Shown here piece by piece: positions 16,371 through 24,234 of a stretch of 39,831 bases of DNA (its first letter is position 1; every line of letters starts with the position of its first letter). The notes below the pieces were generated by a model. The model was not told the DNA's origin and did not search any database. It worked only from the letters and a program-made list of their open reading frames with translations. The DNA lies in assembly GCA_937960645.1 (NCBI GenBank), contig CALGPJ010000017.1:1-39831 (forward strand), written 5' to 3'. The DNA is from an uncultured Spirochaetia bacterium. GTDB lineage: Bacteria; Spirochaetota; Spirochaetia; JABEVK01. The translations under genes and the position numbers were made by a program.

Positions 16371-17795
16371 TCAAGAGTTTCTTCGGTGGCCTCTCAGACA
16401 ATTTTCTACGGTGTTGATCTCGATGAAGTTGGATCCGGTGGAATCGCCCGGGGTACCTGCCAATACCACGATGAGATCGGTCGGGTTCAGGCTGTTTTTT
16501 GCCACCAGATCGTCCAAAGCCTGGGTGATCAATTGGCTGGTGGTCGGAGGCAGGGCCAGGTAGTCCGCAAAGATCCCGTAGCTTAGGGCCAGCTGGCGCA
16601 TCACCCGCGGATCGTGGGCTTTGACGTAGACGGGGATGTCCACCCGGTAGGTGGCCAGGATGCGCGCGGAGCGGCCGGTCAAGCTGTCCACCACAATGGC
16701 CTTGACGGGGAGGGCCTCCACCGCGTTGATGGCGGCCTTGCAGAGATAGTCGCGGATGGGGGAGGACCCGGCGTAGATGGGGTGGTTGCGAAACTTTTCT
16801 TTGACGGCTTCAACGGTGTGGGCGATTTCGGCCATGACTTTTACGGCTTCCAGAGGGTACTTGCCGTAAGCGGTTTCGCCGGAGAGCATCACCGCGTCGG
16901 TGCCGTCGAAAATGGCATTGGCAACGTCGCTCACCTCCGCGCGGGTGGGCCGCGGGTTTTCGATCATGGTGTGGAGCATCTGGGTGGCGGTGATGACCGG
17001 CTTGGCGGCCTCGATGCATTTGTGAATGATCTTCTTCTGAATGACCGGCACTTGTTGGGCGGGGACCTCGATGCCCAGGTCTCCGCGCGCCACCATGACC
17101 CCGTAGGCGACCTCCAGGATTTCGTCGATGTTGTCGACACCCTCCTGGTTCTCGATCTTGGCGATGATCTTAGCCTTGGCCCCGTACTCGTCGAGGATGG
17201 CCTGAACGTCGAGCACGTCCTGCTTGGAACGAACAAAGCTGTGGGCCACGAAGTCCAAATCGTGCTCGGCTGCAAACTTGAGGTACTCCCTGTCTTTGGG
17301 GGTGATGCTGGGCAGGTTGAGGTGTACACCAGGAACGTTCACACTCTTGCGGTTTTTGATCTTTCCAGGATTCTCGATTTCGCAAACAAGGTGCTGGTTA
17401 TCGACTTTTTCTACCACCACCATGCCGATGTCACCGTCGTCGATGAGAACCTTGCTGCCGACACCGACCTCCCGGATGAACCCGTCATAATTAACCTCGA
17501 AAGCATTGGGTTCGCTAGCCTGGCGGGCAATTTTGATTCGATCGCCGGTCTTGACTTCGATGGGAGTTTCGATGTTCGCCGTTCTGACCTCGGGTCCCTT
17601 GGTATCGAGCAACAGGGCGATCTTGTCGGATACGGCACGGACAGATTGAATCACCTTGAGGGTATCTTCCTGTTTTTGATGGGCCGTGTTCAAACGGACG
17701 ACATCGACCCCTGCCTGATGCAAGGCCCTGATGTGTTCGACGTCGCATTGCAGGTCGGAAATGGTCGCCACGATCTTGGTGAGTTTTTGTGCCAT
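16371..17795 (-). CDS. pyk: Pyruvate kinase (variant N-terminal motifs)
   Basis: Converts phosphoenolpyruvate and ADP to pyruvate and ATP. 474 residues. Strong blocks are LLDTKGPEVRT, the catalytic-lysine region IIAKIENQEG, VARGDLGIEVP and ITATQMLHTMIENPRPTRAE. Two N-terminal motifs differ from the common enzyme: ATISDLQ replaces TIGPAS, and RLNTAHQ replaces RLNFSHG. This pattern is also known, as I recall, from Bacteroidetes-type enzymes. ATG 17795 is chosen because GGAGG lies just upstream, and because a TTGAGC-17-TAATAT promoter (17821-17849) would start transcription near 17814, downstream of the longer in-frame start at 17924. Confidence 0.93.
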   Translation of the reverse strand: MAQKLTKIVATISDLQCDVEHIRALHQAGVDVVRLNTAHQKQEDTLKVIQSVRAVSDKIALLLDTKGPEVRTANIETPIEVKTGDRIKIARQASEPNAFEVNYDGFIREVGVGSKVLIDDGDIGMVVVEKVDNQHLVCEIENPGKIKNRKSVNVPGVHLNLPSITPKDREYLKFAAEHDLDFVAHSFVRSKQDVLDVQAILDEYGAKAKIIAKIENQEGVDNIDEILEVAYGVMVARGDLGIEVPAQQVPVIQKKIIHKCIEAAKPVITATQMLHTMIENPRPTRAEVSDVANAIFDGTDAVMLSGETAYGKYPLEAVKVMAEIAHTVEAVKEKFRNHPIYAGSSPIRDYLCKAAINAVEALPVKAIVVDSLTGRSARILATYRVDIPVYVKAHDPRVMRQLALSYGIFADYLALPPTTSQLITQALDDLVAKNSLNPTDLIVVLAGTPGDSTGSNFIEINTVENCLRGHRRNS

Positions 17796-17820
17796 GGTAT
17801 CCTCCAGAGAAACTTGAAGA

Positions 17821-17849
17821 ATATTACCGGACGGACGCCGTTTGCTCAA
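17821..17849 (-). promoter_or_regulatory. pyk promoter
   Basis: On the minus strand TTGAGC (17849-17844), a 17-base spacer and TAATAT (17826-17821). The predicted start near 17814 gives a leader of about 19 bases that contains the GGAGG site before ATG 17795. Confidence 0.55.
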
Positions 17850-17895
17850 GGTCCTCTGACTGGAAAAAAGTGAGGTATTCGGATAATCTAAGAAT

Positions 17896-18189
17896 ATGAA
17901 TCGTGAAATTTTCCCTTTTATCATCGGCTACCAGGATCAAAGCGCAATTGTGGATAAATCCCTGTATCAGAGGCATCGTCGGTCGAGCATCGAGCAACTT
18001 CTGGAAGAACGGCTGTTCAAACCGGCCCTGGCCCGGGCCCTGATCGATAACGACACTGCGGGGATGCAACGGGTGTTGCAAGCTTACAACGAACTGACGC
18101 CGAACCCCTACCCGAATGTTGACATCCTCAAGAAGGCGATGGGCATTCCGGTGGTGCCGGAGGGAGTCAAACGATTCCTGTTTTTATAA
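17896..18189 (+). CDS. Small conserved-looking protein of unknown function
   Basis: 97 residues, basic and mostly helical, with no signal peptide, membrane segment or cysteine pair. The N-terminal part (IIGYQDQSAIVDKSLYQRHR) and the C-terminal TPNPYPNVDILKKAMGIPVVPEGVKRF look like a compact soluble domain, but I do not recognise a family. No Shine-Dalgarno sequence precedes ATG 17896. A GATAAT box at 17882-17887 would start the mRNA two bases before the ATG, so a leaderless transcript is likely. Divergent from pyk and followed after 69 bases by yajC, which has its own promoter. Confidence 0.6.
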   Translation: MNREIFPFIIGYQDQSAIVDKSLYQRHRRSSIEQLLEERLFKPALARALIDNDTAGMQRVLQAYNELTPNPYPNVDILKKAMGIPVVPEGVKRFLFL

Positions 18190-18193
18190 ATGC

Positions 18194-18222
18194 TTGACTA
18201 GCCTGGGCGGCTGTGGTAGCCT
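18194..18222 (+). promoter_or_regulatory. Putative yajC-secD-secF promoter
   Basis: TTGACT at 18194-18199, a 17-base spacer and TAGCCT at 18217-18222. The leader would be about 30 bases and contains AAGGA (18244-18248) ten bases before the yajC ATG. The -10 box is weak. Confidence 0.4.
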
Positions 18223-18258
18223 CTTCAACCAAATCTTGTCGAAAAGGATATAAAACAA

Positions 18259-18609
18259 ATGAACACTCCCCGACTTCCGTCTCAATTTCTTCTGGGTGTT
18301 GCCGAGCAGGGCGCTACCAGTTCCGATCCCATGGCTATGATCATGTCGTTTTTGCCGATCGTCCTCGTCATTCTCATTTTCTATTTCCTGATGATCAGAC
18401 CCCAGACCAAAAAGCAGAAAGAGTTGGAAAAAATGATCCAGGGCATGAAAAAGGGCGACTCGGTGGTGACCATCGGCGGGTTGCACGGTGTCATCGACAG
18501 TGTCGGCGATACCTTTGTGATCATCCGCGCCGACGAAAACACCAAGCTCAAGTTCGCTAAGAGTGCCATTGCCAACGTCGTCCCCGTGGGGGGAAAGGCC
18601 AATGAGTAA
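18259..18609 (+). CDS. yajC: Preprotein translocase accessory subunit YajC
   Basis: 116 residues. One membrane helix (about 27-47, MIMSFLPIVLVILIFYFLMI) is followed at once by RPQTKKQKE, the diagnostic YajC motif, and then a small soluble domain with GDSVVTIGGLHGVI. YajC associates with SecD and SecF at the Sec translocon. The downstream secD ATG overlaps its last eight bases, the usual gene order. Confidence 0.95.
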   Translation: MNTPRLPSQFLLGVAEQGATSSDPMAMIMSFLPIVLVILIFYFLMIRPQTKKQKELEKMIQGMKKGDSVVTIGGLHGVIDSVGDTFVIIRADENTKLKFAKSAIANVVPVGGKANE

Positions 18610-20332
18610 GAGATTCCGTTTTGTCATCATCCTTCTGGCCCTGGCAACGGCCACATGGATGATATGGCCTACCTTCCAGTGGTATTTTCTGCTGGATCCG
18701 GCAACCAAGGAATTGGCCCAGGCTTCCCGTGACTACATTCGCGAGCAAACCCGAAAATTGGCGCGCGAGTGGATCGGTAAGCTGCGGACCCTGGCCAGCC
18801 AAAATCCGGACGCACCTCTGCCTGCCGATCTGGAGTTCCTGATCCGGGTGGCCGAGGAAAATTATCGCCTCCTGGGGCAGCCGCGCCCGGAAAAATGGAC
18901 CGTCACCACGGTTTCCCGGGCATTTCGGGGGGAGCGGGAGGTCGCGATCGAAATCGAAAACCACTTCCGCGAAAGGATTCTCGCCATCAAGGAGACCAAG
19001 GGCATCATCAGCTTGGGGTTGGACCTTTCGGGTGGTTTGAGCATGGTGATCGAGGCCGATTGGGATAAGCTGGCCCAATCACTCGGCGTGGAATCCCTCA
19101 GCGCCCAACAAAAGGAAGAGGCGGTTCAACGGGCCCTCGAGGTTTTGCGTAACCGGGTGGACAGCTTCGGTGTCACCGAGCCCCAGATCAAGAGGGAGCC
19201 CTCCGGCAATCGGATTTACCTGGACCTGCCCGGAGATGGGGCCAGACAGCAGGCCGAGGCCCTGCTTCGAAGTCAGGGTTCTCTCAGCTTCAACATCGTG
19301 GATGATGCTGCCATGACGAGCCTCTCAACGCAGTTCCCAAACGAATGGCGGCAGGAGGGGTTTCAGCCTCCTGAGGGGAGTCTTGCCGATGGTCTCAAGG
19401 TGGTTGGTCTTTATGAAAAAGACCGCTACGGACTGGATCGATTCAAGCAAAACCTCGTGATCAGAATCGATCCGCAAGGAAGCATGAGCGGGCGCTATAT
19501 CAACGATGCCCTGGTCGAGCGGGATCGGACCACCGGAGAGCCGAACGTCATTTTTAGCTTGAATGGGGAAGGGGCTACGCTTTTTTACCAGCTCACCAGC
19601 GCCAACGTCGGAAAGACCATGGCCGTGGTCATGGACGGCCGTGCCAAGGCCGGTGCCCGAATCAGTGAGGCCATCGCCGGTGGCAATGTCCGGGTGACGG
19701 GCTTCGATGTCGAGGCTGCCAACCAGTTGAAAACGGTTTTGCGCAGCGGCAGTCTTCCTGTCGATCTGAGCATCCGCAGCGCCCGCCAAATCGGGGCCAG
19801 TTTGGGAGAGGAAACCATCCGCCGAGGCTTGAATGCCGTGGTTTGGGGCTTCGCTGCCGTCCTGATTTTCATGATCGTTTACTACAAAGGCGCCGGTCTG
19901 AACGCGGTGATCGGTCTCGTGTTCAACATCTTCTTTTTGCTGTCGTTGTTGGCCTCGTTCGGTTTGACCCTGACCATGACCTCGATCGCCGGTCTGGTGC
20001 TCACGGCGGGTATGGCCGTCGACGCCAACGTCATCATCTTCGAGCGCATCAAGGAGGAGTGGTTCGGCGGAAAGACGCCCGCCATGGCCGTAAAGGCCGG
20101 CTTCGACCGGGCGTTTTGGACCATCTTTGATGCCAACATCACCACCCTGGTCGCCTCCCTCAGCCTGTCGCTCCTCGGTAACGGCCCCGTTCAGGGCTTC
20201 GGGGTAACACTGTCCACCGGCATCGTGACTACCTTGTTCTCGGCCATCTTCGTCAGCCGGTTCCTTTTCGATTTTACCCTGGACACGTTCCGGCCCAGAA
20301 CATTGAGCATCGCCTGGAGGAAGGTAGCATGA
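18602..20332 (+). CDS. secD: Protein translocase subunit SecD
   Basis: 576 residues. With SecF it uses the proton or sodium gradient to pull translocated proteins out of SecYEG. N-terminal helix, then LGLDLSGG near residue 138 at the start of the large periplasmic P1 region, and a C-terminal block of five helices with GMAVDANVIIFERIKEE, the conserved RND-type segment of the ion path. ATG 18602 overlaps yajC by eight bases; it starts MSKRFRF and leads straight into the first helix. Its stop overlaps secF by four bases. Confidence 0.95.
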   Translation: MSKRFRFVIILLALATATWMIWPTFQWYFLLDPATKELAQASRDYIREQTRKLAREWIGKLRTLASQNPDAPLPADLEFLIRVAEENYRLLGQPRPEKWTVTTVSRAFRGEREVAIEIENHFRERILAIKETKGIISLGLDLSGGLSMVIEADWDKLAQSLGVESLSAQQKEEAVQRALEVLRNRVDSFGVTEPQIKREPSGNRIYLDLPGDGARQQAEALLRSQGSLSFNIVDDAAMTSLSTQFPNEWRQEGFQPPEGSLADGLKVVGLYEKDRYGLDRFKQNLVIRIDPQGSMSGRYINDALVERDRTTGEPNVIFSLNGEGATLFYQLTSANVGKTMAVVMDGRAKAGARISEAIAGGNVRVTGFDVEAANQLKTVLRSGSLPVDLSIRSARQIGASLGEETIRRGLNAVVWGFAAVLIFMIVYYKGAGLNAVIGLVFNIFFLLSLLASFGLTLTMTSIAGLVLTAGMAVDANVIIFERIKEEWFGGKTPAMAVKAGFDRAFWTIFDANITTLVASLSLSLLGNGPVQGFGVTLSTGIVTTLFSAIFVSRFLFDFTLDTFRPRTLSIAWRKVA

Positions 20333-21267
20333 AAAAGCCCATCGAGTTTTACAAGAATCGGGTTGCCTATGCCCTGATCAGCGTCCTCTCAATTCTGGCC
20401 CTTCTTGGGGTAACGTTTTTTCTGAACGGGGGCTTCCGGTTGGGTATCGATTTCCAACCCGGTATCAGCATGGCCGTTTCCGTCCAGGGAAGTCAGGTCG
20501 AGCAGGTACGTCAGTCGCTGAACGGTCTGCCGTATAGTTACACGGTGCAAACTGCCGGCGGACAAAATACCGCCGAGTACGTTATCCGGGCCCCTATACC
20601 CGGCAACAAAGAAGATTTGCTGCAGGATATGGAAGAGAAGGCCGTGTCCGCTCTGAAAGCCCGTTTTGGCGCGGAATCCGTGAACGTGTTAGCTGTGGAT
20701 TACATCGGTCCCAGCCTCAGCGCCGACCTGGTCGTGCAGACCATTACCCTGGTGCTGGTGGTGTTGCTACTCATGATCATCTATATCACCTTCCGATTCC
20801 GCTTCGGTTATGCCATGGGGGCGGTGATCGCCCTGGTCCACGACGTGCTGTTCACCCTGGCCTTCATCGGCGCAATGGGGATCGAACTGAGTACGGCCGT
20901 GGTTGCTGCTCTGTTGACCTTGATCGGTTACTCGATCAACGACACCATCGTGGTTTACGATCGTATCCGCGAGAACATCCGGCTCAACAGGGAACAAACC
21001 CTCCCCTTCATCCTCGATCAAAGCATCACCCAGAGTTTGAGCCGGACCTTCGTGACCTCGCTGACGACTCTCCTTGTGGTCGTGGTCCTGGCGATCGTTA
21101 CCGAAGGCGACGTGCGAAACTTTTCGCTCAGTCTTGCGTTCGGTATCACGGTGGGTACCTTCAGCTCCATCACGATTGCCAGCCCCGTGTTGCCCCTGTT
21201 CAAATCCGTGAAGCGCGACGTCGCCAGAGAACAGGAATCCTACGTGAAGGCACAGGCCAGGGTTTAA
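20329..21267 (+). CDS. secF: Protein translocase subunit SecF
   Basis: 312 residues, six membrane helices and a smaller periplasmic domain. The usual GIDFTGG motif reads GIDFQPG here (near residues 39-45). The helix-4 block SINDTIVVYDRIREN is intact. ATG 20329 overlaps the secD stop (ATGA), so they are translationally coupled. Last gene of the operon; a strong terminator lies 20 bases past the stop. Confidence 0.95.
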   Translation: MKKPIEFYKNRVAYALISVLSILALLGVTFFLNGGFRLGIDFQPGISMAVSVQGSQVEQVRQSLNGLPYSYTVQTAGGQNTAEYVIRAPIPGNKEDLLQDMEEKAVSALKARFGAESVNVLAVDYIGPSLSADLVVQTITLVLVVLLLMIIYITFRFRFGYAMGAVIALVHDVLFTLAFIGAMGIELSTAVVAALLTLIGYSINDTIVVYDRIRENIRLNREQTLPFILDQSITQSLSRTFVTSLTTLLVVVVLAIVTEGDVRNFSLSLAFGITVGTFSSITIASPVLPLFKSVKRDVAREQESYVKAQARV

Positions 21268-21287
21268 GACGAACCGGTTTCGACCCG

Positions 21288-21311
21288 AAAGCCCCCGGAC
21301 GGGGGCTTTTT
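21288..21311 (+). terminator. Rho-independent terminator of the sec operon
   Basis: AAAGCCCCC-GGAC-GGGGGCTTTTT: a perfect GC-rich stem with a four-base loop followed directly by a T run. It separates the sec operon from the DJ-1 gene, whose -35 box starts 15 bases downstream. Confidence 0.92.
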
Positions 21312-21325
21312 ATGGGGACTGACGT

Positions 21326-21353
21326 TTGACGATTCCAAAGCAATGATTATCTT
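21326..21353 (+). promoter_or_regulatory. Promoter of the DJ-1/PfpI gene (leaderless)
   Basis: TTGACG at 21326-21331, a 16-base spacer and TATCTT at 21348-21353. Counting seven bases from the -10 box puts the first transcribed base at 21360, the A of the ATG. Confidence 0.55.
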
Positions 21354-21359
21354 TTACCT

Positions 21360-21878
21360 ATGCTGAGAATAGCGATGGCGGTCGGTCCTCAGTTCGAGGA
21401 TCTGGAGTTTTGGGCGGTGTACATGCGGATGGTGGAACTCGGCGCGGGAGTCGAGGTGATCGGCACCAAGGCGGGGGAGACCTTCAAGTCAAAGAGCGGA
21501 GGGCTCGAGGCTACGGCCGAAAAGTCGACCCGGGGATTGAGTCCAGACGATTACGACGCCCTTCTGATACCGGGCGGGTGGGCTCCGGACAAACTGCGCC
21601 GCGATCAGGAACTCTTGCGTCTCATACGCGAAATGGATGCGGCGGGTAAGGTGTTGGGCTTTATCTGCCATGCGGGGTGGGTCGCGGCAAGCGCCGGCAT
21701 CATGAAGGGGCGGCCGGCGACCGGCAGCGAAGGAATCAAGGATGACATGGTCAATGCCGGGGCCCTTTGGCGCAACGAACCGGCCTTTTTGGACGTGAAC
21801 AGGGTTTGGGGTCGGGTCGTGGCCGATATTCCGCAATACAACCGTATTCTGGCCGAGGTTCTGTCGGCGCGGCTTTAG
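21360..21878 (+). CDS. DJ-1/PfpI-family protein
   Basis: 172 residues of the class I glutamine amidotransferase-like fold. Family features are the N-terminal IAMAVGPQFEDLEF with the conserved glutamate, the LLIPGGWAPDKLR strand-loop and the nucleophile elbow FICHAGWVAASAG with Cys103. Members act as proteases, glyoxalases or deglycase/stress proteins; the sequence does not decide which. There is no ribosome-binding site before ATG 21360 and the predicted transcript begins at the ATG. It stands alone between the sec terminator and ldhA. Confidence 0.88.
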   Translation: MLRIAMAVGPQFEDLEFWAVYMRMVELGAGVEVIGTKAGETFKSKSGGLEATAEKSTRGLSPDDYDALLIPGGWAPDKLRRDQELLRLIREMDAAGKVLGFICHAGWVAASAGIMKGRPATGSEGIKDDMVNAGALWRNEPAFLDVNRVWGRVVADIPQYNRILAEVLSARL

Positions 21879-21984
21879 ATACCAGCTGGCGAGTCCCCAC
21901 GAGTGACGCTCTATCCTCGGGGCGTGTTCTTGCAAATTATGTTGTTATGTATTACTAAATTACTCAGGATTAGGAGGGTCTCCA

Positions 21985-23022
21985 ATGAAAAACCTTGCTG
22001 ATGTGAAGATTGCCTTCTTCGATGCCAAACCCTACGATATCGAGAGTTTCAAAAAGGTCAACGAACGATATGGGTTTCCCATCGATTTTTTCCCCAGCCA
22101 TCTGAACGAAAAAACTGCTGCCCTGGCACGGGGGGCGGACTGGGTTTGTGCCTTTGTCAATGACGATATCAACGCTCAGGTAGTGGACGCCCTGGTAGAA
22201 AACGGTGTTCATTTTGTGGCCCTTCGCAGTGCCGGGTATAACAACGTCGATCTTCGCTACAGTCAGGGAAAAATTCGTTACGTGCGGGTTCCCGCCTACA
22301 GTCCGCACGGTGTTGCGGAACATGCCCTGGCGATGATGCTCACCCTCAATCGCTGCACCCATCGGGCCTTTTATCGCACCCGCGACCTGAATTTCAGCAT
22401 CAACGGTCTCATGGGATTCGAGATGTACGGCAAGGTTGTCGGTGTCGTGGGCACGGGTATCATTGGCCGTATTACCGCCGAGAAACTCCTCGGCATCGGT
22501 ATGAAGGTGATCGCTACCGATCCCTATCCCAACAGGGAGTGGGCTGCGGAGAAGGGGGTCAAGCTGGTGGACCTGGAGACCCTGTACCGGGAGAGCGACA
22601 TTATTACACTTCATTGTCCGCTCACGGCCCAGACAGCTCACATGATCAACAAGGCCACCATTGCACTGATGAAGCCCGGGGTGATGATCATCAACACGGG
22701 ACGCGGCAAGTTGATTCGCACCGAAGACCTGGTGGATGCCCTGGTGGACGGCAGGGTGGGGTACGCCGGTTTGGACGTGTACGAGGAAGAGGAAGACTAC
22801 TTTTTCGAGGATTACTCCAACCGGATCATCAAGGACGAAATCCTGGCAAGACTTCTGACCTTTCCGAACGTGCTGGTGACAAGTCATCAGGCTTTTTTTA
22901 CACGGGAGGCCCTGCACAACATTGCCGACGTAACCCTGAACAACATCAAGGTTTGGGCGGAAGACAAGCCCCTCGTGAACGAGGTCTGCCTCAATCCCAA
23001 TCCGGATGGGACCTGCTCCTGA
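21985..23022 (+). CDS. ldhA: D-lactate dehydrogenase
   Basis: Reduces pyruvate to D-lactate with NADH, a fermentative route for recycling NAD. 345 residues of the D-2-hydroxyacid dehydrogenase family. Similarity to E. coli LdhA runs throughout: VCAFVNDDINA, RSAGYNNVDL, the NAD-binding GVVGTGIIGRI, and DVYEEEEDYFFED. The catalytic triad is visible as Arg in NTGRGKLI, Glu in DVYEEE and His in SHQAFFT. ATG 21985 follows AGGAGGG. The stop abuts that of the opposing speD gene with no gap. Together with the pyruvate kinase in this window it fits a sugar-fermenting lifestyle. Confidence 0.93.
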   Translation: MKNLADVKIAFFDAKPYDIESFKKVNERYGFPIDFFPSHLNEKTAALARGADWVCAFVNDDINAQVVDALVENGVHFVALRSAGYNNVDLRYSQGKIRYVRVPAYSPHGVAEHALAMMLTLNRCTHRAFYRTRDLNFSINGLMGFEMYGKVVGVVGTGIIGRITAEKLLGIGMKVIATDPYPNREWAAEKGVKLVDLETLYRESDIITLHCPLTAQTAHMINKATIALMKPGVMIINTGRGKLIRTEDLVDALVDGRVGYAGLDVYEEEEDYFFEDYSNRIIKDEILARLLTFPNVLVTSHQAFFTREALHNIADVTLNNIKVWAEDKPLVNEVCLNPNPDGTCS

Positions 23023-23808
23023 TCAGATCTTGTTCATGAGCTGACCGTAAAACACTTCGGCCATTTCCCGTTTGAGCAATTTTTTGACTCGGTCTTTTTC
23101 GGCGGGAAGCAGGTCTTTTTTGGAGGCTCCAAAGAGATAGTTGTCGAGTTTGAAACGTTTGAGCATTGCCTTGGTGTGGAAGATTTTTTCCTGGTAGACG
23201 TTGACATCCACCCATTGGTAGGCATTCCGAGTGGTTTTGATGATGTAGTTTTGAATGCTGTTGATCTTGTGATCGATGAAAATCTTTTTACCATTGACGT
23301 CTCGGGTAAAGCCCCGCACCCGATAGTCGATGGTCATCACGTCCGCATAAAAGCTGTGGATCAGGTAATTCAGCGCCTTGAGAGGAGATATTTGTCCGCA
23401 GGTGCTCACTTCGATGTCGGCGCGAAAGGTACAAATCCCATCCTCAGGGTGGACTTCGGGATAGGTGTGAGCCGTGATGTGACTCTTATCGAGGTGCACC
23501 ACCACGTCTTCTTTTTTGGTTTGTGGAATGGTCTCGTGGCCTTCCGAGATGAGGATGGTGACGCTGGCGCCCTGTGGATCGTAGTCCTGGGTACTCACGT
23601 TGAGAATGTTTGCGCCAATGATGTCGGAAACACTGATTAAAATCTTGCTGAGGCGCTCGGCGTTATACTCTTCGTCAATGTAAGAGATGTAGCCTCTTCG
23701 GTCTTCCAGGGTGCGCGCGTAGGAAAAATCATACATGTTGAAACTCAACGACTTGGTGAGATTGTTGAATCCATGGAGTTTGAGCTTCTTTTTCTGTTTG
23801 ATTTCCAT
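23023..23808 (-). CDS. speD: S-adenosylmethionine decarboxylase proenzyme
   Basis: Provides decarboxylated SAM, the aminopropyl donor for spermidine. 261 residues, closely resembling E. coli Spe[15 protein letters not shown] at the N-terminus, [12 protein letters not shown] with Ser109, at which the chain cuts itself to form the pyruvoyl group, and IEVSTCG with catalytic Cys137. [12 protein letters not shown] and [15 protein letters not shown] are further near-identical blocks. No spermidine synthase gene is adjacent. There is no Shine-Dalgarno sequence; the TTGACA-16-TAGATT promoter puts the mRNA start one base before the ATG. Confidence 0.96.
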   Translation of the reverse strand: MEIKQKKKLKLHGFNNLTKSLSFNMYDFSYARTLEDRRGYISYIDEEYNAERLSKILISVSDIIGANILNVSTQDYDPQGASVTILISEGHETIPQTKKEDVVVHLDKSHITAHTYPEVHPEDGICTFRADIEVSTCGQISPLKALNYLIHSFYADVMTIDYRVRGFTRDVNGKKIFIDHKINSIQNYIIKTTRNAYQWVDVNVYQEKIFHTKAMLKRFKLDNYLFGASKKDLLPAEKDRVKKLLKREMAEVFYGQLMNKI

Positions 23809-23815
23809 AAGTGTT

Positions 23816-23843
23816 AATCTATAACTTGCTGAGTTTTTGTCAA
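23816..23843 (-). promoter_or_regulatory. speD promoter (leaderless)
   Basis: On the minus strand a perfect TTGACA (23843-23838), a 16-base spacer and TAGATT (23821-23816). Transcription should begin at about 23809, one base before the ATG at 23808. The palindrome at 23846-23859 sits two bases upstream of the -35 box. Confidence 0.6.
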
Positions 23844-23845
23844 TC

Positions 23846-23859
23846 GGTCAGCGCTGACC
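23846..23859. promoter_or_regulatory. Perfect 14-base palindrome upstream of speD
   Basis: GGTCAGCGCTGACC is a perfect palindrome. It covers the last codons and stop of the fur gene and ends two bases before the speD -35 box. It is not followed by a T run, so it is a poor terminator. An operator is possible, but it is partly constrained by coding. Confidence 0.35.
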
Positions 23860-24234
23860 TGTTTGCTCTTTGCAGTCGGGACAGATACCGTGATACGTGA
23901 TCTCGTGGAATTCTACGACGAAACCATTCCCGACTTCGGAAAGTTTTGCAGAATGTGGGCATTCCACCTCATAGATTTTTTGACAAATGCGACAATGAAA
24001 ATGATCGTGGTGATGGGCGCACTTGATTTCGTAGTATGTTCCCTTGTTGGGAATGAAGACCGGTTCGATTTTTCCTTCTTTTTCGAATTCGCGGATGGTC
24101 CGGTAAACTGTGGCAATTCCAATCCTGGGAATGTGTTCCCTGGCCAGGGCCAGGATCTCGTTGGGATTGAGGGGCCGAGACTCTCTTCGGAGCGTCTCAA
24201 GAATGACTTGCCTTTGCCTTGTTTTTCTTTCCAA
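23848..24234 (-). CDS. Fur-family metal-responsive repressor (probably Zur-like)
   Basis: About 128 residues. Winged-helix DNA-binding half with the typical GIATVYRTIREFEKEGKI; then the metal-binding half with HHHDHFHC, the CRIC zinc pair and a second CPDC pair. Position as the last gene of a zinc-uptake operon, together with the Fur-like box before znuA, points to a zinc-sensing role, but the sensed metal is inferred. The start chosen is TTG 24234 (protein begins with ERKTRQRQ), which has TTGGAG five bases upstream; a longer TTG at 24273 is in frame. Either way the start lies inside znuB (38-base overlap with the chosen start). Confidence 0.88.
   Translation of the reverse strand: MERKTRQRQVILETLRRESRPLNPNEILALAREHIPRIGIATVYRTIREFEKEGKIEPVFIPNKGTYYEIKCAHHHDHFHCRICQKIYEVECPHSAKLSEVGNGFVVEFHEITYHGICPDCKEQTGQR

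Noticed and set aside
21895-21930. Possible terminator after the DJ-1 gene (CCCC..GAG / CTCGGGG)
   Set aside because: The stem needs a two-base bulge and a long loop, and no T run follows.
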